Below are positions 18,477-27,824 of a stretch of 64,000 bases of DNA, piece after piece; within the stretch, counting starts at the first letter, position 1; every line of letters begins with the position of its first letter. The position numbers and the translations under genes were made by a program. The stretch is taken from contig JAIELF010000016.1 in NCBI GenBank assembly GCA_019753235.1, forward strand, positions 1 to 64,000. Direction: 5' to 3'. The DNA is from a bacterium (GTDB taxonomy: Bacteria > Planctomycetota > Planctomycetia > Kolteriales > Kolteriaceae). Under the pieces are notes generated by a model. That model had not been told where the DNA came from, searched no databases, and saw nothing but the letters and a program-made list of their open reading frames with translations.

Positions 18477-19308
18477 ATGTTTGCATCCTACAGGCAGCCT
18501 TCGATCCTTGTTCTCGCACTGAATCATCTTTTTGCTTGTCTAGCGGCTTTTGGACCTCTGCCCGGGGGCCCTTGCCGATCCTTCGGCCAACACAGGAACG
18601 CCGAAAGTTCTCCCACGTCCAGACTTCAAATTCGAGGGCCGGGTTGGGAAAACATACAAGGACTCCGACCCTCCGCAGTTTCCAAAACCTGTCGGGGCGC
18701 CCAAAGGAGCTCCGAATGTTGTGTTGATTCTGCTCGATGACACGGGCTTCGGACAGTATTCGACATTTGGCGGTGGCGTGCCGTCACCGACGCTCGACAA
18801 GCTCGCGGCCGAAGGTTTAAGGTACAACCGTTTTCATACGACCGCCTTGTGCAGTCCGACGCGGGCAGCACTCATCACCGGGCGCAACCACCATTCCGCC
18901 GCCACCGGCGTCATCACTGAAGCCGCGACGGGCTATGACGGCTACACATGTGTTTTGCCTAGGAGTTGTGGAACCATCGGCGAGGTGTTGCAACAAAACG
19001 GCTACGCAACGGCATGGATCGGACACTCAATGTTGATCGCGAACAAGCATTACTGGCAAGTGACCGATGCCGACTTCGAGCGAGCCACCGCCAGCAAGCC
19101 CGTCGAAACCGATCCGATTCCAGCACCCCAAAAGGCGGCGCATTTTCCGGCGCAGTCAGTGCATGCAAAGGGTGGAAATGGAAGGAAGGAGGAATATGGC
19201 CCTTTGACTAATCCTTTGGAAAATCCTGTTGTTGCTACCTCTTGCGAATCATTGCACAAGTGTACAGTGAGCGATGAGGGATTCGAACCCCCAACCCCCT
19301 CGGTGTAA
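18477..19308 (+). pseudogene. Broken arylsulfatase fused to integrase C-terminus
   Basis: Starts with ATG at 18477 and a signal peptide (MFASYRQPSILVLALNHLFA). At the G-run 18564-18568 the frame shifts; dropping one G joins it to ADPSANTGTPKVLPRPDFKF and a sulfatase N-terminal domain with VVLILLDDTGFGQYSTFGGG and the formylglycine motif CSPTRAALITGR. After GYATAWIG (ending 19023) homology to sulfatase stops; the next residues, HSMLIANKHYWQVTDADFER, are those of a planctomycete tyrosine-recombinase C-terminus (GHS and the catalytic Tyr in KHY). The frame ends with TAA inside the tRNA-Val gene. Sulfatases of this type have 500-800 residues, so about two thirds is missing. The gene cannot make an active sulfatase or a whole integrase. 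Sulfatase identity is sure; integrase identity rests on recalled family sequence. Confidence 0.8.
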
Positions 19309-19340
19309 GCGAGGTGCTCTAGCCGTTGAGCTAATCGCCC
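19268..19340 (-). tRNA. tRNA-Val (anticodon UAC)
   Basis: 73 nt, complete cloverleaf read on the minus strand: acceptor GGGCGAT pairs with ATCGCTC (one G-U), D arm GCTC/GAGC, anticodon stem CCTCG/CGAGG with loop CTTACAC (anticodon TAC), variable loop GGGTT, T arm GGGGG/CCCTC with loop TTCGAAT, discriminator A. CCA is not encoded. Its 3' end faces the integrase remnant, the usual geometry for integration into a tRNA gene. Confidence 0.95.
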
Positions 19341-19471
19341 GGCAATGGGAACTGCCGCGTATGGTAAGGGACCGGAGTCCTTCTGACAAGCGACCGGGTC
19401 TTGACACGATTCCCCTTTGCATGAGACTCTTCAAACACGACCGAACTCGTATACGTGGGAATACGTACAGC

Positions 19472-20848
19472 ATGAAGGCGACGGCAGCGGAGAAGTCCCG
19501 ATTGAATACCTTGGTATCGGCGGACGATCCTTTCTCACAGACACTTCGTTCCATTCGGAGTCGGTCGGCGACGATCGGCGTGATCGGCCTGGGTTACGTT
19601 GGGTTGCCTTTAGTGAGGCTCTTCGCCAAAGCGGGCTACCCGGTCCTTGGCTTCGATTGCGACCAGGAGAAGGTCAATAAGCTCCGTCGGGGAGAGAGCT
19701 ACATCAAGCATCTGGCCGGCTCGGAGATTGTCGAGTTGATGGCCAGCAATCGCTTCGAGCCGACCTCCGACATTGCTCGGCTGGCCGAAGCTCAGGCGAT
19801 CGTGATTTGTGTTCCGACCCCGTTATCGAAGAATCGTGAACCGGATCTTTCGTACGTCGAAGGAACGTGCCGAGACATTCTTGGCGTGCTGCGCGATGGT
19901 CAGTTGGTTGTTCTGGAAAGTACGACTTATCCGGGCACAACGCGGGATATCTGCAAGCCGATCCTGGAATCTCGCGGGAAAAAGTGCGGGGAGCATTTTT
20001 TCTTAGCGTTCAGTCCCGAGCGCGAAGATCCGGGGAATCCCAAGCACAGCGCGGCATTCATTCCGAAAGTGGTTGGAGGGCTTGATCCGAAGAGTCATGA
20101 GTTGGCTGTCGAACTCTATCGTCCCGTCGTTCCGCAAGTGGTCGAGGCTCCGTCGGCCGAAGTGGCCGAGGCGTGCAAGATCCTTGAGAACACGTATCGC
20201 TGCGTCAACATCGCGCTGGTCAATGAACTCAAAATCCTCTTCGAAAAGATGGGGATCGACATCTGGGAAGTGATTCGGGCGGCAAGCACCAAGCCGTTCG
20301 GCTTTCAGCCATTCTATCCGGGACCCGGTCTGGGGGGACACTGCATCCCGATCGATCCTTTTTATCTTTCGTGGATCGCTCGCCAGCACAACTTCCACAC
20401 GCGATTCATCGAACTCGCGGGCGAAGTCAACACGTCGATGCCGGACTACGTCATCAGCCGAATCACACTGGCCCTGAATCAACAGTGCAAGTCAATCCGC
20501 GGGAGCAAGGTTGGCATTCTTGGGATGGCGTACAAAAAGGATGTCGATGATCCGCGTGAGTCGCCGAGCTTTGAACTGATGGAGCGGCTGGTCGCCTTGG
20601 GGGCGGATGTCAGTTACAACGATCCGTTCATCCCGGTGCTGCCACCCATGCGTCACTACGATTTCGAGGGGATGACCAGCGAGGATCTTACGCCGGAGTA
20701 CTTGGGCTCGCTTGATTGTCTGCTCATTGCGACGGATCACTCGTCTTACGAATGGGATCGAATTGTTCGGCTATCGCGATTGGTCGTGGATACACGCAAC
20801 GCGACGCGCGATGTTCTGGAACATCGTGAGAAGATCTGGGCCGCTTAG
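19472..20848 (+). CDS. UDP-sugar 6-dehydrogenase (WbpA/UDP-GlcNAc dehydrogenase type)
   Basis: 458 residues. Oxidises C6 of a UDP-sugar to the uronic acid with two NAD+, supplying precursors for surface polysaccharide. Seen: the NAD-binding loop VIGLGYVGLPLVRLFAKAGY (37-56), the central domain (EVAEACKILENTYRCVNIAL) and the catalytic Cys at about residue 291 in GPGLGGHCIPIDPFYL; C-terminal UDP-binding domain with GMAYKKDVDDPRESPS. The GGHCIPIDPFY form is that of UDP-N-acetylglucosamine dehydrogenases (WbpA), not of UDP-glucose dehydrogenase. Start MKATAAEK at 19472 has only a weak site (GGGA); an in-frame start further upstream would run towards the tRNA gene. The stop overlaps the convergent gene by 4 bases. 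Confidence 0.92.
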   Translation: MKATAAEKSRLNTLVSADDPFSQTLRSIRSRSATIGVIGLGYVGLPLVRLFAKAGYPVLGFDCDQEKVNKLRRGESYIKHLAGSEIVELMASNRFEPTSDIARLAEAQAIVICVPTPLSKNREPDLSYVEGTCRDILGVLRDGQLVVLESTTYPGTTRDICKPILESRGKKCGEHFFLAFSPEREDPGNPKHSAAFIPKVVGGLDPKSHELAVELYRPVVPQVVEAPSAEVAEACKILENTYRCVNIALVNELKILFEKMGIDIWEVIRAASTKPFGFQPFYPGPGLGGHCIPIDPFYLSWIARQHNFHTRFIELAGEVNTSMPDYVISRITLALNQQCKSIRGSKVGILGMAYKKDVDDPRESPSFELMERLVALGADVSYNDPFIPVLPPMRHYDFEGMTSEDLTPEYLGSLDCLLIATDHSSYEWDRIVRLSRLVVDTRNATRDVLEHREKIWAA

Positions 20849-23800
20849 CGACTCTTCGAAAGAGCCGCATCGACCGAGCCGGCCGGCAGTCGCCGAGTAC
20901 CGGCCGAGAGTCGGTCTCCCATCACTTCGTTTGCGTCGGAGAAATCATCCGACCAGCCGAATGCGTGACCAAGCTCGTGCAACACAACCGATAAGAGATC
21001 GATTCCTTCGGACGATTCCTTGGTGATTCCCTTCCCTTGCACGAACTCTTCGTTCGACGAGGGAGTGTTATCGACGAACCATCCCCAGCCGGCGGCGTTG
21101 TTGTCGAGCAGGATTCGATCATTCGTCGCGATACCGAGGAGATCTCCCGGCAGGTCCGCAAAGCTGATTCGCCCCGCTCGCCAGGCGGCAGCGATATTGT
21201 TCGAGACACCGGCCCCTAGCCAAAGCCCCATCGCGGTGGTGACGATGGCTTCTAGGCTGCTGTCGCTGGGGACCGCGCGAGATGAAGTGGTCACCGATAT
21301 TGCGGTCTCGGCTCGCAATGGTTGAGAGAAGAGTCCCCGGCGGACGACGGGAATGGCCGAGCTTATGTTGTAGGCCAGAGCCGAGTCGTTGGATTGCCAG
21401 CCGGGCGTCCCGTTGGAATCGAGATACCAAAAGCCATTGGTTCTATAGACGCCAATCTCATCTCGGCCGTCGCCGTTCCAATCCCCCACGACGGGGGTAT
21501 CGGTCGGTGATCCAACGCCGAAGCGAATGACAGTGTCGTTTCCTTGCCAACCGGGAATACCGTTGGTGTCGAGGAACCATGTCTGCCCGCGAACCGTGCC
21601 GATTTCGTCTTTGCCGTCGCCGTTCCAATCGCCAACGACGGGGATATCGCCCTGAGCGCCGAACCGCAGAATGGTGTCATTCCCTTGCCAGCCAGTTTGT
21701 CCATTGGTGTCGAGGAACCAAGTCCCATTGCGAAAGACGCCGAGCTCCGTTTCACCCGTGCCAAGCCAGTCGCCTGGGGTTGGAACGTCGCTTGCGATAC
21801 CGAAGTTAAGGCTGGTATCGCCGGCCTGCCAACCTGTTTGTCCATTGGTGTCGAGGAACCAGTTACCCTGTCGAAAGACGCCAAGCCGATCCCGTCCCGA
21901 TCGATTCCAATCACCCCACAGGGGGACATCGCCGGGCTGTCCGAAATTGATCGTAAAGTCGCCGGGATCGACCGTGGCGTTGTTGTTGCTGTCGATCCGC
22001 CAAACGCCTTGACTAAACGAGCCAACGGAGAACGGGATTTCGATGGCGGCAACGGGCGAGAGGGGGCCGCCTCCCGAGCTATTGATCGCTTGCACGCGGT
22101 AGTAGTATCGTTGCCTCGGGGTGATGCTGTTGTCGGTGAAGCTCGTTGCGGTCACGTTGTCAGCAAATGGGGTCTGATCTTCGTCGATGTCGAAACTGTT
22201 CGTCGATCGGAAGACCCGGTAGCCGGTGGCGCCGAATGATGGATCCCATTGAAGAACGGCACTGGTGGCGGAGACAAGGTTGGCCGAGATGGTTGCTGGT
22301 CCTGCCGGCAGAGTCTGCGTGACAACCCCCGCGAAGTCGGCCGAACCGAGGTTGTTGAACGCGATCACGCGGTAGTTGTACGTTGTGCCTGGGGTCAAAC
22401 CCGAGTCCGCAAAAAAGGTCGTTCCGGGTGGCAGAGAAGCGATCTCTTGGAACAATCCGTCGGATCCCGCTCGCCGAATGATTCGCACACCGGTTTCGTT
22501 GGTGCTGTTGAGCTGCCAGCGAATTTGCAGTCGTGTGGTTTGAATGCTGGAAGCAACAACGTCCGACGGAGTTAACGGGAAGGTCGGCGTCGTAGCGAAC
22601 GCTTCGGTGGAACGGGCACTCTCGGAGACAGCATTGAGAGCGGTCACCTTGTAGTAGTATGTCTGACCATTCCCCAAACTCGTGTCGGTAAAGTTGGGCG
22701 TGGTGATGCCGGTCCGGTAAGGAGTGGCCCCTTGTGTGTTGCTCGTTGTCGAGCGATAGATGTTGTAAGACTGAGCATCTAGCACGGGCTGCCAAGCGAG
22801 TTGAACGGAGTTGGCCCCCGCGGTGGCGGTCAATTGTTGCGGAGAAGGGGGCTGCGTCAGAGGAGCATAGGTCCACGCCAGGATATCTTGAACCGCGGCG
22901 GTTTCGCCGGTGCTTCCGGTGAAGCCAATGAAGGCGTCGTTGGCCCCCAGGATCGAGGCAAGGTTGATGTTTCGATAAGTCTGGGCGGCGGTCGCACCGG
23001 TGATGGTGTCGCGAATCTGAACGGCGATGTCGGTTCCATCGTAGGTGATGGTGGCAGCGAGCAAGTTGCCATTGCCCAATTCTACGCCGGTCCCTGCCAA
23101 ATCGGTCGAGGGGATCGTGGGCGAAGCGCCGTTAGTGTAGAGACCGGTCGAGTTGAAGCCTTCGCCGGCATTCCACGAGATATCGAACTTGATGGCGGCA
23201 CTGGGACGGATCCCCAGTGGTTCCGATGGGATCGGCGCACCGTATCCTAATCCTCCGCCGGTGGGGCCGAGCACGGTCGGGCTGACCGATTGAATGGCGA
23301 AAGTGAAGCCATCGCCGCCGTTGGCGACTCGATTGATGCGGAAGGTGAATTGCGTGGTGAACTGGCGAATGTCGCGTCGATCGAGGGCAAAGACGCTGCT
23401 GGTCTGCTGCTGGCTGTTGCTGGTGAGTCGGAGTGCATCGCCGACGATTTGAGCGGAGCCGTTGTACCGAAGCTGGCTCGCCGATAACGCGAATCCGAGA
23501 GAGAAATCCAATCCACTGGGGACCGATCCGCCCGAAGTCGTGGCCGTGGCCGTGTTCGTGTACGCCGAGTCTCCGACGATGTTGGTGGCACGGACGCGGA
23601 AGGTGTAGGTGACCAACGGGTTGAGCCCACCGACGAAGAATTCAGTGGCGTTCGCGGGCGCGGTGGCCACTTGAGTGAAGTTGACACCATCGACGGAGTA
23701 GTCGATCTTGAAGCCCGATTCATTGTTGGAGTTGTCGTTCCAAACCAGCCGGACTTGTGTGCTCGATACCCCACGGGCCACCAGGTTGGTCGGGGCGGCG

Positions 23801-25509
23801 GGCGTTGACGTCACCGCGGAGAATAGCCCATACGCGACGAGGGAGTTGGTCGTCGCGACAAAGACCCGTCCATCGGCGACCGTGGGAACGGTGAACTTCA
23901 CGATGCTGCCGCTGATTTCATCTCGGCTACCGGCGGCAAGGTTGCTTCGCCAGATCGGCGTGATGAAGCTCTCAGCTCGGTACGCACGAACTTCGCGAGA
24001 TCCTCGGTCGAGTGTCCAGACGATGGCGTTGGATAAACCATTGGCCGAGACCGTCGGCGTCGAGCCCGGGAAGAGGAAACTGTTCGTGGTCTGTTGCGTA
24101 GGGGGGACGGTGATCTGGGCATTGGCGATGGTAAATCGCTTCCCTTGATCGCCGTAGGCGCCGACGGCATACACCGAGCCGTTAAAATACGCGGGGGTGC
24201 TGGTGAGACCGTTGACACCTCGAACGATGGACTGAACGACGTTATCCTGGGTCGGGCTGTACTTGCCCATGTTGTCGCGATTGATGAGGTAGATGCGGCC
24301 TTCCTTCCCCGCGGTGAGGAGCAAGCGGCGGTTGGCGGTGCTTCCAACCGAGTCGGGCAGAATCAAAGCGCCGCTGGATCCCAAGTCGTCATCGATGATG
24401 GAAAGCTGAGCCTGATTGAAGGGAGTGAAATAATCGACGACCTTCAGGCCGTATCCGTTGATGTTGGGGTTGGAAGGGGTGCTGGTAGGATCGACCTGCA
24501 GTTTGAGGACGCTGTTGCCGTAGTTGCCGTTGACGGGGAAGCCCTGGGCGTTGAGTTGGGAATCGAAGGTGCCGTTACCGGTCGTGACGTAGAGGAAGCC
24601 TTGACTGTCGACGGTGAGTCCGGCGCCGGCCATCCAGATTCCGCCGAGTCCGCCGTTGGGCGTGGTGTTGAAGGCGGCCTTCAACGCGAGCGAGGTGGCA
24701 TCGTAGCCGAGAATCCAGCCATGATAAGGGCCGTTGTCGCCGTGCGAGGCCGAGGCGATGTAGATGGTGTTGTTGTAAAGCGTGAGAGCGGGGCGCTGAT
24801 TCTGCCGAAGCGCGTTGTAAAAGATTCGTCCGCCGACACTCCCGTCGCCGACACCCGCGACAGTGGGGCCGGAGACATACGTGTAGACCCCATTCTGAAA
24901 CATAGTGTCGGCAATGATCTTGGGGCCGCCAAACTTGCTCGTGCCTGTCGAAAGATCTAGCGCGTGCAATGTCTGCACAAAATGAGTTTCGCCGAGCCGA
25001 TTCTCTTTGGTTCGGGCGACCACGTACATCGTGTTGGAAGCGACGTCGACGGCAGGGGTGCTGAGGATCCCGATTTGCGGCGTGATATCCTCGGAAATGA
25101 CGTCAGTCTGCGGAACGGTGGTGATTCCTTGCGATGGATTGACAAACGTTCGTGACCAAATGATGTTGCCCGAACTCGCATCGACGCCGTAAACGTTGTT
25201 GGCCATGGTCGCGACATAAACCATATCGCGCGTCGTCGTTGCCGAGGCGACCGTGACGCTGACACCGGGCACGTACATCGGTTGAGCGTAGGCCTCGCCG
25301 ACGATCGGCGTGGTGTAAAGCTTTCCAAAGGTCGCGGTATTGACGTTGGCGGGATTCAGAATCGTCTCGGTCAAGTTCTGACCAGTCGACTGCAAGTCGC
25401 CGTGATAGTTCACGATGGCCGTTGCCGGCGTCAGGCGTTCCTCCAGACATTCCACATGCAATGGACGCGTGGGGCTGACCGGCGTTCTTTTTGTCGCGTT
25501 GGCCGACAT
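20845..25509 (-). CDS. Giant secreted PQQ / FN3 / lectin / FG-GAP / protease-like protein
   Basis: 1554 residues. The N-terminus has the planctomycete motif VECLEERLTPA in place of a classical signal peptide. Order: PQQ-type beta-propeller (~50-565; repeats like VYVATMANNVYGVDASSGNI), FN3 (~570-660), legume-lectin-like domain (~665-883; GDGFTFAIQS, GGGLGYG), three more FN3 (~886-1153), about five FG-GAP-like repeats (~1160-1376; GDWNGDGKDEIGTVR) and a C-terminal domain with HELGHAFGWSDDFSDANEVM (~1511). HELGHxxGxxD resembles metzincin zinc sites, with Asp in the third-ligand position. Start MSANATKR at 25509 has AGGAG 11 bases upstream. Probably a surface or exported carbohydrate-binding protein; protease activity is not shown. 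Confidence 0.88.
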   Translation of the reverse strand: MSANATKRTPVSPTRPLHVECLEERLTPATAIVNYHGDLQSTGQNLTETILNPANVNTATFGKLYTTPIVGEAYAQPMYVPGVSVTVASATTTRDMVYVATMANNVYGVDASSGNIIWSRTFVNPSQGITTVPQTDVISEDITPQIGILSTPAVDVASNTMYVVARTKENRLGETHFVQTLHALDLSTGTSKFGGPKIIADTMFQNGVYTYVSGPTVAGVGDGSVGGRIFYNALRQNQRPALTLYNNTIYIASASHGDNGPYHGWILGYDATSLALKAAFNTTPNGGLGGIWMAGAGLTVDSQGFLYVTTGNGTFDSQLNAQGFPVNGNYGNSVLKLQVDPTSTPSNPNINGYGLKVVDYFTPFNQAQLSIIDDDLGSSGALILPDSVGSTANRRLLLTAGKEGRIYLINRDNMGKYSPTQDNVVQSIVRGVNGLTSTPAYFNGSVYAVGAYGDQGKRFTIANAQITVPPTQQTTNSFLFPGSTPTVSANGLSNAIVWTLDRGSREVRAYRAESFITPIWRSNLAAGSRDEISGSIVKFTVPTVADGRVFVATTNSLVAYGLFSAVTSTPAAPTNLVARGVSSTQVRLVWNDNSNNESGFKIDYSVDGVNFTQVATAPANATEFFVGGLNPLVTYTFRVRATNIVGDSAYTNTATATTSGGSVPSGLDFSLGFALSASQLRYNGSAQIVGDALRLTSNSQQQTSSVFALDRRDIRQFTTQFTFRINRVANGGDGFTFAIQSVSPTVLGPTGGGLGYGAPIPSEPLGIRPSAAIKFDISWNAGEGFNSTGLYTNGASPTIPSTDLAGTGVELGNGNLLAATITYDGTDIAVQIRDTITGATAAQTYRNINLASILGANDAFIGFTGSTGETAAVQDILAWTYAPLTQPPSPQQLTATAGANSVQLAWQPVLDAQSYNIYRSTTSNTQGATPYRTGITTPNFTDTSLGNGQTYYYKVTALNAVSESARSTEAFATTPTFPLTPSDVVASSIQTTRLQIRWQLNSTNETGVRIIRRAGSDGLFQEIASLPPGTTFFADSGLTPGTTYNYRVIAFNNLGSADFAGVVTQTLPAGPATISANLVSATSAVLQWDPSFGATGYRVFRSTNSFDIDEDQTPFADNVTATSFTDNSITPRQRYYYRVQAINSSGGGPLSPVAAIEIPFSVGSFSQGVWRIDSNNNATVDPGDFTINFGQPGDVPLWGDWNRSGRDRLGVFRQGNWFLDTNGQTGWQAGDTSLNFGIASDVPTPGDWLGTGETELGVFRNGTWFLDTNGQTGWQGNDTILRFGAQGDIPVVGDWNGDGKDEIGTVRGQTWFLDTNGIPGWQGNDTVIRFGVGSPTDTPVVGDWNGDGRDEIGVYRTNGFWYLDSNGTPGWQSNDSALAYNISSAIPVVRRGLFSQPLRAETAISVTTSSRAVPSDSSLEAIVTTAMGLWLGAGVSNNIAAAWRAGRISFADLPGDLLGIATNDRILLDNNAAGWGWFVDNTPSSNEEFVQGKGITKESSEGIDLLSVVLHELGHAFGWSDDFSDANEVMGDRLSAGTRRLPAGSVDAALSKSR
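21370..22010 (-). repeat. 141-bp coding repeats (FG-GAP-like) inside the giant gene
   Basis: In-gene tandem repeats of 141 bp (47 residues). Example: a 25-bp identical stretch begins at 21696 and again at 21837, and its 17-bp core also at 21563. The encoded unit carries a Ca-binding-like DWNGDGxDE and a NGxTGWQxxD half. Recent internal duplication is likely, since nucleotide identity is still high. Confidence 0.8.
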
Positions 25510-26502
25510 AAACAGGGAACTCCTCTCGGTGTAGGCGAGGCGCAAACATCCTCTGACAGCGGCGTGGCACGCCGTTGATACTTTCAACGCACACGGGTCG
25601 TCATGACCGACTGAGTAGACGAATGCACGTCCTAGGCTCTTCAACAAACGGATCTTGATCCGGGGAGGATCCACCAGAAGAGCAACTCTGCGTACCCAAG
25701 CTGCGAGCCAGCCTCGGCCGATCGATATGGTATCGAGACATCATTGCTTGGTGAACCAGCGAAATGCGATGCGTCAAAAAGATGTCGCTAAAAAACTGGA
25801 TTGAAAAGTCTCGGAAAGCGAGTTGAGGATCGATCGTCGACGCGCGACCCCCGCTCCATTGCTCAGCGCGACCGAGGCAACCTTCGAACGGCATGCTCGA
25901 GTTCGTTTTTCTTCCCGAATCCCCGGCGAAAGCGTCCCAGACGAAGGTCTCGCCGGGAGATTCTTCTGTGGAAAGGACTCATCTTTTTCTTGTTCGTAAT
26001 CAGCAGCGGGGTCCGAGTTATTCCCAAAAATGGACGCGGCGGCAAAAAGTCAGCAACGTGGATCACTCGTCCCAATGAGAGACGATGGGTAAAGAACTTA
26101 TGTCAGAATAACTATTCGATTCGAACAACCAATTGCCTTTTTGCCGCCGCGTCGAAAATGGTCTTTGCATCTCCAAAGTACAGGTGGCGAAGCAGTTACG
26201 ACATTTTGTCGCACCTAGTCCGCCGTTTCAGTTCTATTTTCTTCGATGGCGCGCGAACCGCCGGCGGGTAATCCCTGTCGTATTCATCAATAACCGTCTT
26301 CCAGGAGGGGGAGATTCTTTCCCTAGCTTCTGTAAGAGGGTAAACTAGTCAAGCTTTTGCCGCTCGGGCGGCGAAGAAAGTTGGAGGAGGCTTTTCTCCT
26401 CACGATTCGGGGCGATCGGAGCCCCCGGCTCGATTGGGCTTTTCCCCCGCGCGGAGCGGCGGAAGGGCCCACTCTATCCATTCTCCGAAAGGGAGATTCG
26501 TC
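25510..26502. other. Long intergenic region with inverted repeats and hairpins
   Basis: About 990 bases without a convincing gene; open frames here are basic, low-complexity and lack ribosome sites. It holds the probable promoter of the giant secreted protein (right after 25510), the 17-bp inverted repeat of 26033-26153, and a run of small hairpins at 26359-26372, 26384-26401 and 26409-26425 leading into the small gene at 26503. These may belong to a structured leader, but I recognise no known riboswitch. Confidence 0.5.
26033..26153. repeat. 17-bp perfect inverted repeat with 87-nt loop
   Basis: GACGCGGCGGCAAAAAG at 26033-26049 is repeated in reverse complement at 26137-26153. The 87 bases between do not encode a protein. 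Similarity does not extend beyond the arms. It could be a structured transcript, a relic of a small mobile element, or a binding arrangement; nothing decides between these. Confidence 0.6.
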
Positions 26503-26868
26503 ATGAACGCCAATCAAATGAGCGCTGCTGCTTCGGCATTGTTTGCCTCCTCGGCAAACGTCGTCCGAATTCAGGCCAGTGTCATTGGCGCGATGAAGCG
26601 GGTCTCCCACCTCAAACGCCATTGGCATTCACTTCTGGCCTGGGCCACGCGTCGCTTCGAAGAACGCGCGACGATCGTGGGTTCCCTCGTCTTCCACGGA
26701 CCGATGGGATCTCTCTTTATCGAGAGTCTCGTCAAGCCAGTACCCGTACCGTGCGCGGTTCAACCGTCACGGTACCGTGCTGCCGACCTAGACCGGTCGG
26801 TAGCGAGTACAGGCTTCAGGACCGTCGGCAGACGTGGGTTCAGGCAGCGTCCGGTTTCGCTCGGCTAA
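26503..26868 (+). CDS. Small hypothetical protein
   Basis: 121 residues (MNANQMSAAASALFASSANV at the start). Not recognised. In its favour is a strong site, AAAGGGAG, 7-8 bases before the ATG at 26503, and position on the same strand upstream of an ECF sigma gene. Against it: the second half is Arg-rich and looks poorly conserved in composition. No signal peptide or membrane helix. It might be a short leader gene or non-coding. Confidence 0.4.
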   Translation: MNANQMSAAASALFASSANVVRIQASVIGAMKRVSHLKRHWHSLLAWATRRFEERATIVGSLVFHGPMGSLFIESLVKPVPVPCAVQPSRYRAADLDRSVASTGFRTVGRRGFRQRPVSLG

Positions 26869-26975
26869 CAAGCGAAGCCTTTCATTCCTTGCCTGATTCT
26901 CGCGTCTCGGCGCAGTCGGTCTGACGGCGGCGATCAACTCTTTTTGTTGATCCCTTGCCACCAGACGGGTAGCCG

Positions 26976-27013
26976 CGGCAGGGGTTGTCGTCCCCGCCGC
27001 TAATACCCCTGCC
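26976..27013 (+). promoter_or_regulatory. Two alternative hairpins upstream of ECF sigma gene
   Basis: GGCAGGGGT (26977-26985) pairs perfectly with ACCCCTGCC (27005-27013). The same left segment, GCGGCAGGGG (26976-26984 core), can instead pair with CCCCGCCGC (26992-27000) with one bulged A. The structures exclude each other, as in attenuators. It lies about 60 bases before the sigma start. A further hairpin, GATCAAC/GTTGATC with a T-rich loop, is at 26932-26952. Regulatory role is speculative. Confidence 0.35.
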
Positions 27014-27073
27014 AAGCCGGTCTCGAGATCACTTCATTCGCAAGAGTCAACGACGCCAAAGAAAGTGACAGTC

Positions 27074-27709
27074 ATGATCGTTCGAGATGAGCAATGGTTA
27101 GAGGTAGAGCGGTTGGTTCGTCTGGCACAGGCCGGCGACCGCGCGGCGTTCGGTGTCTTGATCGAGCGTTTCCAGGATTCCGTTCTGGCGATCGCTCGGC
27201 GACGTCATCGCGATGCTGAGGAGGCTCGCGAGTTGGTGCAGGAGGTCTTCTTGCACGCGATGCGAAAGCTGCCGCAACTTCGCGAGCCGGCCTGTTTCGG
27301 TGCTTGGCTCCACAAGATCACGGTCCGTGTGTCGATCAATCGAGCCACGCGTCGGCCCCCGCTGTTGGTCGCCGAGCCCGAGACCCTCGAAAGTCGCGGC
27401 AAGCCGACCCGGACGCCGCTCGAGGAGATGGTCGACCGCGAGCGCCGAGATCTTGTCCGGTCTGCCATCGAATCGCTTCGGCCTATGGACCGCAATGCTC
27501 TCGAGGCCTTCTATCTGAAGGGGAAGAGCCTGGCGGAGATCGCCAGCGATTGGAGCGTTCCCCTGGGAACGATCAAGCGTCGTCTGCACGTGGCTCGAGG
27601 TCGCCTTGAGTCCAGCCTGCGGAAGGGATCGACCTGGGCCGAGGAGCCCTCGTCCGATTCTGCCTGCACGCTGCCGACCACGGCGAGCCCGGCTAAGTGC
27701 CGAAGTTGA
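27074..27709 (+). CDS. ECF-type RNA polymerase sigma factor
   Basis: 211 residues. Region 2: RLAQAGDRAAFGVLIERFQD, then ARELVQEVFLHAMRKLPQL and FGAWLHKITVRVSINRATRR. Region 4: LRPMDRNALEAFYLKGKSLA and EIASDWSVPLGTIKRRLHVA, a complete helix-turn-helix. A short Ser/Thr-rich tail follows. ATG at 27074 is used; GTG at 27065 is in frame with no better site. No anti-sigma gene is adjacent; the next gene is convergent. A strong terminator follows. Confidence 0.9.
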   Translation: MIVRDEQWLEVERLVRLAQAGDRAAFGVLIERFQDSVLAIARRRHRDAEEARELVQEVFLHAMRKLPQLREPACFGAWLHKITVRVSINRATRRPPLLVAEPETLESRGKPTRTPLEEMVDRERRDLVRSAIESLRPMDRNALEAFYLKGKSLAEIASDWSVPLGTIKRRLHVARGRLESSLRKGSTWAEEPSSDSACTLPTTASPAKCRS

Positions 27710-27761
27710 TTGCCGCCGCGATAGATCCGGCAGGGACGCTCGATGGATCGTGGAAATGGTG

Positions 27762-27808
27762 ACGAGCGTTGACCCCATCCTCTCGGTAGGTCAACGCTCG
27801 TTCCTTTT
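27762..27808 (+). terminator. Rho-independent terminator after ECF sigma gene
   Basis: A 13-bp perfect stem, ACGAGCGTTGACC (27762-27774) and GGTCAACGCTCGT (27789-27801), with a 14-base loop, followed by TCCTTTT. It sits between the convergent sigma gene and the secreted protein gene ending at 27825. Confidence 0.8.
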
Positions 27809-27824
27809 GTAATCGCCGGTCTGA

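Noticed and set aside
26110..26140. ATTCGATTCGAACAACC resembling a tRNA T loop
   Set aside because: No acceptor, D or anticodon arm can be drawn around it.
25801..26271. 156-codon plus frame in the long gap
   Set aside because: Basic, low-complexity, no ribosome site, includes the inverted repeat arms.
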